Source of the DNA: Proteobacteria bacterium UBA7821 | GTDB lineage: Bacteria; Pseudomonadota; Gammaproteobacteria; Comchoanobacterales; Comchoanobacteraceae | Reading direction: 5' to 3' | NCBI GenBank assembly: GCA_002480165.1 | Contig: DLBP01000067.1 | Coordinates: 1 to 11,055, forward strand | Length of the DNA stretch: 11,055 nt | Shown here: positions 5,145-11,055 of the stretch, one piece after another | Layout: each line of letters starts with the position of its first letter | Numbering within the stretch: the first letter of the stretch is position 1 | Notes under the pieces: generated by a model | What the model was told of the DNA's origin: nothing | Seen by the model: the letters and a program-made list of their open reading frames with translations, nothing else | Databases searched by the model: none | Program-made: the position numbers and the translations under genes

Positions 5145-6795
5145 TCGCCAAAGCTTAAGAATACTCTTTCTATACTTGTGTGTTTTAATCATATATCTTG
5201 TGATTATTGCTCAGTTAGTTCGAATCAATTATGTCACACCCGTTCAGCAAGAGCTCGATAAACGGTCTATTCGTCACAAAACAATTGTACGTCCTCGAAA
5301 GAGCATTGTTGATAGAAATGGTCGACTGCTTGCGGGCAATGTCATACAACACTTAGTTTGGATTGACCCCAGCCAATTAGATGATGATTTGTCCACGATT
5401 GAAAAAATATCGAATATCACGATTTTACCAGTTGATAAAATTCAGGACAAAACACAGGATAAGTCGAGAAAATACTCGATACTTTCAGATACTGTTTCTT
5501 TATCTGAAGGGGATAAATATTGGATTGACTCAACGGCAGGAATTGGTTACACCGATATCAACAAACGACATTATCCACAAGGCGAAATAACCAGTCAGCT
5601 GATCGGTATTGCCAATCGTAAGCAGGCCGGTGTCGAAGGTCTTGAGTTGTACTATGATGATTATCTACAAGAGACCGTCGAGTCATTCAAATTTGATCGA
5701 ATGGATAAGTCCAATTCACTTCAGCTGAATCAGCCATTGCACGACAATCAGTCTGATGATCTCGTGCTTAGTCTTGACCTAGATTTACAGCTACCCGTCT
5801 ACCAGATGGCAAAACTCTCAGCCAACAAATACGGTGCTGAGTCTATTTCAATTCTGGTGCTTGACAGTAAAACCGGTGAAGTACTCGTGAATGTCAATTA
5901 TCCATCTTATGATCCCAATCAGCCAATCACAGCGTATACCATCGATCACACAAATCGCATCGCAACGAATCTCTATGAACCGGGCTCAACAATCAAGCCA
6001 TTTGCGATATCGCCATACCTCGAAGACAATACAATTAGTCCAAACAGCATCATTGATATTGAAAATGGTCAAAAGCTCATTGATGATGTTCAAATCAAAG
6101 ATGTTGGGATTCCGCAACAACAATTAACGGTCTCAGATGTGATTAGGCGTTCAAGTAATGTCGGCGTCGTCAATATAACCAATCTTGATCACTCAGATCG
6201 CTTATACGAATTCTATGAGCAAATGGGTTTTGGACAGCCAACGGGAATTGGTTTTCCAGGTGAGAAATCTGGCTTGTTAAGTTACCTTAAATTTAACAGT
6301 AACTTAAGTAAAGCTTTCTTGTCTTTGGGTTACGGGATTGAGATTACTATGTTACAATTAGCTCAGTCATTTATGGCTGTGGCAAGTGGTGGTTTTGTCG
6401 TTCCTTTGTCCTATTTGAAAGTAACCGAACCCGTGCCCCAAAAAAAGGTTTTCAGTGAGAATTTGTCAAATTCGCTTATGGACATGTTAGTTGATGTAGT
6501 GAACAATGGTACCGGACGTCAAGCGCGTGTTGCTGGCTATACAATGGCTGGCAAAACGGGTACCAGTCAACACCTCAATGCTGGTGAGTACATCGATGAG
6601 TACACAACCTCATTCGCTGGTTTTGGCCCAGTCGGCTATTCAAAACAATTTGTGAGCGTCGTCGTTGTCCGAGCACCAAAAGCACCTTATCAGCTTGCCA
6701 GCAAAAGTGCCGCCCCGTTGTTCTCAGAGGTCATGACTCATGTCATCAAACATCAGCAGCTACAGGACCATTCTACCGGAGAATCGGATGAATAG
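5137..6795 (+). CDS. ftsI: Septal peptidoglycan transpeptidase FtsI (PBP3)
   Basis: This class B penicillin-binding protein cross-links septal peptidoglycan with FtsW. The 552-residue product has an N-terminal membrane anchor (about 8-28) and a pedestal domain with V-D-R-N-G-R-L-L-A. The transpeptidase motifs are S-T-I-K (284-287, S284 the acylated serine), S-S-N (339-341) and K-T-G-T (473-476). The surroundings E-P-G-S-T-I-K-P, G-F-G-Q-P-T-G-I-G-F-P-G-E and S-L-G-Y-G match PBP3 rather than PBP2. It is a little shorter than the 588 residues of E. coli FtsI. The start overlaps ftsL by 8 bases, and the end overlaps murE by 8. Confidence 0.97.
   Translation: MASRQSLRILFLYLCVLIIYLVIIAQLVRINYVTPVQQELDKRSIRHKTIVRPRKSIVDRNGRLLAGNVIQHLVWIDPSQLDDDLSTIEKISNITILPVDKIQDKTQDKSRKYSILSDTVSLSEGDKYWIDSTAGIGYTDINKRHYPQGEITSQLIGIANRKQAGVEGLELYYDDYLQETVESFKFDRMDKSNSLQLNQPLHDNQSDDLVLSLDLDLQLPVYQMAKLSANKYGAESISILVLDSKTGEVLVNVNYPSYDPNQPITAYTIDHTNRIATNLYEPGSTIKPFAISPYLEDNTISPNSIIDIENGQKLIDDVQIKDVGIPQQQLTVSDVIRRSSNVGVVNITNLDHSDRLYEFYEQMGFGQPTGIGFPGEKSGLLSYLKFNSNLSKAFLSLGYGIEITMLQLAQSFMAVASGGFVVPLSYLKVTEPVPQKKVFSENLSNSLMDMLVDVVNNGTGRQARVAGYTMAGKTGTSQHLNAGEYIDEYTTSFAGFGPVGYSKQFVSVVVVRAPKAPYQLASKSAAPLFSEVMTHVIKHQQLQDHSTGESDE
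6778..6781 (+). promoter_or_regulatory. Ribosome binding site that fixes the murE start
   Basis: GGAG lies 6 bases before the ATG at 6788, inside the end of ftsI. It selects this ATG over an in-frame upstream ATG at 6740, which has no comparable site and would add 16 non-conserved residues. Confidence 0.7.
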
Positions 6796-8326
6796 TGGCT
6801 ACGAAAGAGATGTGTTTGAGGTTGTCTCCCGTTACACCGACATTAAAAATGATTTTCCAGTTGGGATTAAACGATTTTGTCTCCATTCGAACCAAGTAGA
6901 ACCAGGTGACTGCTTTATTGCATTACCAGGTATGACAAGTGACGGGCGCACCTATGTGACACAAGCCATTAGTAATGGTGCGGTTGCCATATTGCAAGAG
7001 TCGCTTGGTGAGTTTGATGCGCTTGAGTTTGTGAGCTCGTCTTGGATGAAAATCCCTATCATTAGTATCAAAAACTTAGTTAAGGTGCTCGGTTACATCG
7101 CTAGTAATTTTTATAATTTTCCAAGCAATCAAGCACACATGATCGGTGTGACGGGAACTAACGGTAAGACCTCTGTTGCTTATTTTTTAACCAGAGCATT
7201 GTCGATGCTTAATCGACCAACAGCCATGATAGGATCAATCGGTGTTGGCCAGTATGATCAACTTCAAGTCAATGAGTATACGACTCCTGATACCATCAAT
7301 ACCCATCAGTCGATTTCAACGTTACTCGATCAGGGTGCGCAAAACATTGTCATGGAAGTGTCATCTCATGGGATTGCTCAGGGACGAGTCTGTGGTGTTA
7401 GTTTTGACACATTTATTTGGACGAATATCAAAAACCATGAACACTTAGACTTTCATGGGACATTTGAAAACTACAAGCAAGTTAAAACGTCCATATTCAC
7501 AGATAGCCTCATCAAAAATCGCATTTTTAATATCGATGACGCAACTGGCTTAGAGCTATTCAAACGATACCAAGATCGTGAGAACGTGTATGCCTACCTG
7601 GTGGGTCCACCTGCGCTCGATATCGATATCAATCAAGTCATCTACGCAACTGATATAGTTTGCTCCCTCAGTGGCTTGTCATTTGCGTTGCATACACCAT
7701 GGGGTAATGCAATCGTTAAAACGGAGGTATTGGGTAACTACAATACATACAATTTAATGGCAGTGGTTATTGTACTCGCATTGCATAATATTCCTTTTGT
7801 ACAAATTATTCGTTCGATTTCTAAGTTGTCGAATGTACCAGGCAGGATGGATATGTATGGACGAGAGTCTCAGCACAAACCCGTTGTTATTGTCGATTAT
7901 GCACACACGCCCGATGCGCTAGAATTAGTTCTAAAACAGCTGGCAGAAGAAACCACTGGTAAGCTTATTTGCGTGTTTGGTTGTGGTGGGAACCGTCATA
8001 AAGGAAAGAGACATCTGATGGGTGAGGTTGCCAGTCGACTGTGTGACCGTATCTACCTCACCGATGATAACCCCAGAAATGAATCAGCCAGTCAGATTAT
8101 CGACGACATTACTGAAGGCATTATTCATGAATGTGAGCTTGTTGTCGAACACGATCGCCTTAAGGCAATCATGACCGCCATCTCATCTGCGACTAAAGAT
8201 GATATCATTTTGGTTGCTGGTAAAGGCCATGAGACCACACAGGTAATGAAAGGCTATGAACTAGAACTCTCCGATATAGAGCAAGTCCAACACCAGCTGA
8301 GCTGTTATAAAATCAATGAACAATAA
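6788..8326 (+). CDS. murE: UDP-MurNAc-L-Ala-D-Glu:meso-diaminopimelate ligase MurE
   Basis: This cytoplasmic ATP-dependent ligase adds the third residue of the peptidoglycan stem peptide. From the ATG at 6788 the product has 512 residues. The N-terminal UDP-binding domain contains P-G-D-C-F-I-A-L-P-G and D-G-R. The P-loop G-T-N-G-K-T has K127. Y-T-T-P-D-T, M-E-V-S-S-H-G and H-L-D-F-H-G follow, with a likely carbamylated K233. The C-terminal domain carries D-Y-A-H-T-P-D, G-C-G-G-N-R, D-N-P-R (427-430) and G-K-G-H-E. D-N-P-R is the known meso-diaminopimelate signature, so a DAP-type wall is expected. Two oddities: the usual D-S-R near residue 33 is H-S-N, and one residue is inserted before H-L-D-F-H-G. 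It overlaps ftsI by 8 bases and murF by 11. Confidence 0.96.
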   Translation: MNSGYERDVFEVVSRYTDIKNDFPVGIKRFCLHSNQVEPGDCFIALPGMTSDGRTYVTQAISNGAVAILQESLGEFDALEFVSSSWMKIPIISIKNLVKVLGYIASNFYNFPSNQAHMIGVTGTNGKTSVAYFLTRALSMLNRPTAMIGSIGVGQYDQLQVNEYTTPDTINTHQSISTLLDQGAQNIVMEVSSHGIAQGRVCGVSFDTFIWTNIKNHEHLDFHGTFENYKQVKTSIFTDSLIKNRIFNIDDATGLELFKRYQDRENVYAYLVGPPALDIDINQVIYATDIVCSLSGLSFALHTPWGNAIVKTEVLGNYNTYNLMAVVIVLALHNIPFVQIIRSISKLSNVPGRMDMYGRESQHKPVVIVDYAHTPDALELVLKQLAEETTGKLICVFGCGGNRHKGKRHLMGEVASRLCDRIYLTDDNPRNESASQIIDDITEGIIHECELVVEHDRLKAIMTAISSATKDDIILVAGKGHETTQVMKGYELELSDIEQVQHQLSCYKINEQ

Positions 8327-9668
8327 TCCCAAACTGCGATTAAGTGCTCTAGAGCACACCGGCCTGGTCAACCTTGATTCAGTTGATCATGTCGAAGTCT
8401 TATCAGCATCAATTGATTCAAGAAGCTGTCAGAAAGGCGATGCCTTTTTTGCCATCACTGGTCAACGCCATAATGGCCATGATTACGCACGTCAAGCCGT
8501 TGATCAAGGTGCTCACGTCTTAATCGTTGAACAACCATTGGCGCTCACAACGCCACAGATTATTGTTAATAATACAGCGCTTGCATTGCTGCAGCTATCA
8601 GTTGACTATTTAAGCCAGTTTTCAGTTACAACCATTGCCATTACCGGGTCATGTGGGAAAACGTCCACTAAAAATATTTTAAAACAGTTGTTAGAGTGTT
8701 ACGGGAGCGTGCTTGCCAGTCCAAAGTCATACAATAATCGCATCGGTGTTGCACTGACTTTACTTCAGCTAACACCTGAAAACCGTTTTTTAATTCTCGA
8801 GTTTGGTACCAGTCAAGTCGGTGAGATTTTAGAACTGACATCGATGATTAAACCGGATCGACGACTATTGTTAGGTGCTAGTTTATCCCACTTGTCTGGC
8901 CTCGGTTCAATCGAAGGAGTTGTCAACGAGAAAGGCTCTATTCTAACAGGTATGCTAGCACATCAGGTAGCCATTATTAATCATCAAAGTCCCTATGCAC
9001 AACAATGGCGGCGCTGCATGAGCGTCAATGCACGTGTGATCAACTATGCCAGCCCAGATTCCACCATACAGATTGAATCAAATGGTCAGGGGAGCATCCA
9101 TTTAACAGCCCAAGGTGTCCAACGGACTTATAACTATGCATTGCTTGGTCAGCACCAGATTGATAATTTATCTGCTGCACTGACTTGTGTTGAGTCACTC
9201 AATTTAGATGTCACAACCTGTTTTAATCGAATTGAACTGATCCAACCCGTTGAGCGGCGACTTGAGTTGAAACGACTGAATAATGGTCTAGCTATCCTTG
9301 ACGATAGTTACAATGCCAATGTTGGATCGTGGGCTGCGGCACTCGCAGTGCTTGACAATTACTCCCTACCCAATCGTCTCGTAGTGATGTCTGATATCGA
9401 TGACTTGGGCCATGCATCACAGGCCATTCATGAGATGATTATCACGATGATGTCACAATCGTCCATCAAGGCCCTGATAACACTTGGACCAATATGTCAA
9501 CAAGCAGCCAAGAAATTCGCAAGAAATACCATGCATTTTGATGACAATCAGGCTTTGATTCGATACCTGGGCCAACTCAGTACAGCTGATACTGTTGTGC
9601 TATTTAAAGCCTCTCGTGTCGGACGACTTGACACATTAGTCGACCAGATTATAGAGGTGATAGAATGA
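8316..9668 (+). CDS. murF: UDP-MurNAc-tripeptide:D-Ala-D-Ala ligase MurF
   Basis: This ligase completes the UDP-MurNAc-pentapeptide in the cytoplasm. The 450 residues match the family length (E. coli 452). The N-terminal domain has S-I-D-S-R and G-D-A-F-F-A-I-T-G. The P-loop is G-S-C-G-K-T-S with K115. Y-N-N-R-I-G-V, L-E-F-G-T-S-Q-V-G-E-I and a likely carbamylated K206 in E-G-V-V-N-E-K-G follow, then G-Q-H-Q-I-D-N and D-D-S-Y-N-A-N (329-335). Several positions differ from the usual motifs: C for N in the P-loop, V336 for the P after D-D-S-Y-N-A-N, S-D-I-D-D-L-G (359-365) for G-D-M-x-E-L-G, and K-A-S-R (431-434) for K-G-S-R. The ATG lies 11 bases inside murE and has no good Shine-Dalgarno, so translational coupling is likely. 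The stop overlaps the mraY start. Confidence 0.95.
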   Translation: MNNNPKLRLSALEHTGLVNLDSVDHVEVLSASIDSRSCQKGDAFFAITGQRHNGHDYARQAVDQGAHVLIVEQPLALTTPQIIVNNTALALLQLSVDYLSQFSVTTIAITGSCGKTSTKNILKQLLECYGSVLASPKSYNNRIGVALTLLQLTPENRFLILEFGTSQVGEILELTSMIKPDRRLLLGASLSHLSGLGSIEGVVNEKGSILTGMLAHQVAIINHQSPYAQQWRRCMSVNARVINYASPDSTIQIESNGQGSIHLTAQGVQRTYNYALLGQHQIDNLSAALTCVESLNLDVTTCFNRIELIQPVERRLELKRLNNGLAILDDSYNANVGSWAAALAVLDNYSLPNRLVVMSDIDDLGHASQAIHEMIITMMSQSSIKALITLGPICQQAAKKFARNTMHFDDNQALIRYLGQLSTADTVVLFKASRVGRLDTLVDQIIEVIE

Positions 9669-10663
9669 TGATTAATAACCTTTGGATTAACAGTTTGTTT
9701 CTTTTCTTAGCAGCATTTATAACAACATTGTTCTGCCTGTCATACTTTATTAAATACAGCCATCAGTTGAAATTGTCGCAGGTGATTCGTTCAGATGGAC
9801 CGATCAGTCATCAAGTCAAATCCGTTATTCCAACCGGTGGTGGGCTGGTTATGATGTCTGTATTTATCTTCTGGGTTTGTATAGGCTGCGATATTGCCGA
9901 TTGGCGCATTCAGCTGGTATTATTCACAACGGTTTGGTTTTCAATGATTGGGCTGTGTGATGATGGTCTTAAATTATTTTTTAACACTTCAGATGGTTTA
10001 GCTGGTCGGTGGAAATTGTTATTGATGTTAATCGGCTCTACCCTGGTCACATGGGTGATTCATGTATCAGATCCGATTGAACTAACCAAGTATCTGTGGA
10101 TTTCTCCCATACAAGAGCCGATTGTCTATCTCGGAATTTATTCATTTTTATTTTATATTTTCCTAATTTGTGGGAGCTCAAACGCCGTTAATTTGACGGA
10201 TGGCTTGGATGGTCTGGCTATTTTCCCTTCAATCTTGATCTTTAGCGTGATGGGGTTTATGAGCGTGTTTCTGACAGAGAAACACCCCCAGTTAATGATG
10301 GTATGCTTCACTTTTTGTGGTTCAGCGCTCGCGTTTCTCTGGTACAACGCCCACCCTGCTCAAGTCTTCATGGGCGATGTTGGCTCGTTATCTATTGGTG
10401 CGTTGATGGCTGTCGTTGCCATCCTGTTGCATCAAGAATTACTGTTTGGGATCATGGCCTGTGTCTTTGTTGTCGAAACACTGTCGGTCATCATCCAAGT
10501 TTTATCATTTAAACTAACGGGAAAACGAGTGTTTTTAATGGCGCCGATTCACCATCACTTTGAGTTAACTGGACTGCATGAATCGAAGATCACTACTCGG
10601 TTTTGGATTGTGACACTCGTGTTGTCATGGCTTGTTATAACCTGTGTATTATTGGGTAATTAA
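9665..10663 (+). CDS. mraY: Phospho-MurNAc-pentapeptide transferase MraY
   Basis: This integral membrane enzyme transfers phospho-MurNAc-pentapeptide to undecaprenyl phosphate, forming lipid I. The 332-residue product has about ten membrane helices. Catalytic motifs are present: the D99-D100 pair with K103, N-L-T-D-G-L-D-G (176-183), F-M-G-D-V-G-S-L with D238, and A-P-I-H-H-H-F-E (from 293). The cytoplasmic motif usually written G-T-P-T-M-G-G reads V-I-P-T-G-G-G here (I55-G60). It is shorter than the 360 residues of E. coli MraY. GAGGTG (9654-9659) lies 5 bases before the ATG at 9665, and a second ATG at 9668 is nearly as good. The start overlaps the murF stop, and murD begins 2 bases after the stop. 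Confidence 0.97.
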   Translation: MMINNLWINSLFLFLAAFITTLFCLSYFIKYSHQLKLSQVIRSDGPISHQVKSVIPTGGGLVMMSVFIFWVCIGCDIADWRIQLVLFTTVWFSMIGLCDDGLKLFFNTSDGLAGRWKLLLMLIGSTLVTWVIHVSDPIELTKYLWISPIQEPIVYLGIYSFLFYIFLICGSSNAVNLTDGLDGLAIFPSILIFSVMGFMSVFLTEKHPQLMMVCFTFCGSALAFLWYNAHPAQVFMGDVGSLSIGALMAVVAILLHQELLFGIMACVFVVETLSVIIQVLSFKLTGKRVFLMAPIHHHFELTGLHESKITTRFWIVTLVLSWLVITCVLLGN

Positions 10664-10665
10664 CC

Positions 10666-11055
10666 ATGCAGCATGTTGTCATCGGCCTGGGAAAAACTGG
10701 TATTGAGTTAGCGAGGTATTTAAAAAAACACCATCAGGCTATTTTAGTCATGGATTCAAGAGCTAAACCCCCGGAGTTACCAGCGTGGCGTGCAATTCAA
10801 ACTGATCAAGACCGTTGTATTCTTGGTCAGTTGAACTGGTCCGAAGTCAATAATAATTCAACCATTTGGCTGAGCCCAGGGCTCCCTCCTAATTTATTGC
10901 CAGATGATGCGTTAGTTGCCCGATCGATCCAGATAAAATCTGACATTGACATACTAATGACACGTCAGCAACGACCAAAAATTATTGCAGTCACAGGTTC
11001 TAACGGTAAAAGTACTGTGGTTGAAATGATTCAACATCTACTGAAGATCAATGGC
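10666..11055 (+). CDS. murD: UDP-MurNAc-L-alanine:D-glutamate ligase MurD, 5' part only
   Basis: The 130 codons from the ATG at 10666 to the window edge are open. The product starts M-Q-H-V-V-I-G-L-G-K-T-G, the nucleotide-fold start of MurD, and continues with M-D-S-R-A-K-P-P. S-P-G-L follows (usually S-P-G-I), then S-D-I-D-I-L and the ATP-binding G-S-N-G-K-S-T with K115. MurD adds D-glutamate to UDP-MurNAc-L-Ala in the cytoplasm. The N-terminus is a few residues shorter than in E. coli. The gene follows mraY by 2 bases, the normal dcw order. The C-terminal half lies outside the window. Confidence 0.95.
   Translation, partial: MQHVVIGLGKTGIELARYLKKHHQAILVMDSRAKPPELPAWRAIQTDQDRCILGQLNWSEVNNNSTIWLSPGLPPNLLPDDALVARSIQIKSDIDILMTRQQRPKIIAVTGSNGKSTVVEMIQHLLKING

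Noticed and set aside
6740..6787. Extended murE start at 6740
   Set aside because: The extra 16 residues are unlike MurE and lie inside ftsI, while ATG 6788 has a GGAG at ideal spacing.

Overview
The window carries a chromosomal housekeeping segment that ends in the 5' two-thirds of a division and cell wall (dcw) cluster: mraZ-rsmH-ftsL-ftsI-murE-murF-mraY-murD. The gene order, the CorB-type protein, the long-LID adenylate kinase and the DNPR motif of MurE (meso-diaminopimelate type peptidoglycan) point to a gammaproteobacterium. GC content is moderate, roughly mid-40s % by eye. A small protein resembling IcmD/DotP, a membrane component of the Dot/Icm type IVB secretion system, hints at the Legionellales or a similar host-associated lineage. 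That placement is inference.

Layout. Bases 1-281 hold the 5' end of a leftward PfkB-family sugar/nucleoside kinase gene. It is divided from the rightward genes by an intergenic region with two back-to-back sigma70-like promoters whose -35 hexamers overlap. Rightward follow corB (CNNM/CorC-family membrane protein), an unrecognised small membrane-anchored protein with a C-terminus like GspH/FimT pseudopilins, the IcmD-like protein behind its own promoter, and adk. Directly after adk lies a decayed tandem duplication of the 3' end of adk (3180 to about 3361). A weak terminator candidate, the mraZ promoter and three MraZ boxes with exact 10-bp period come next.

From 3515 to the window's end is the dcw operon, packed so tightly that almost every gene overlaps the next by 4 to 11 bases. 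MraZ probably autoregulates the cluster, RsmH methylates 16S rRNA, FtsL and FtsI belong to the septal divisome, and MurE, MurF, MraY and MurD are steps of the lipid II pathway. The enzymes are full length, but several depart from motifs that are nearly invariant in their families (RsmH, MurE, MurF, MraY).

The left block (about 370-3150) is rich in G and T on its coding strand, while much of the dcw block is not. The change falls near the duplicated adk tail, so this may be an old rearrangement boundary. I found no tRNA, rRNA, CRISPR array, insertion sequence or obvious novel multi-gene system. The items most worth a second look are the orphan IcmD-like gene, the leaderless pseudopilin-like gene beside it, and the adk tail duplication.
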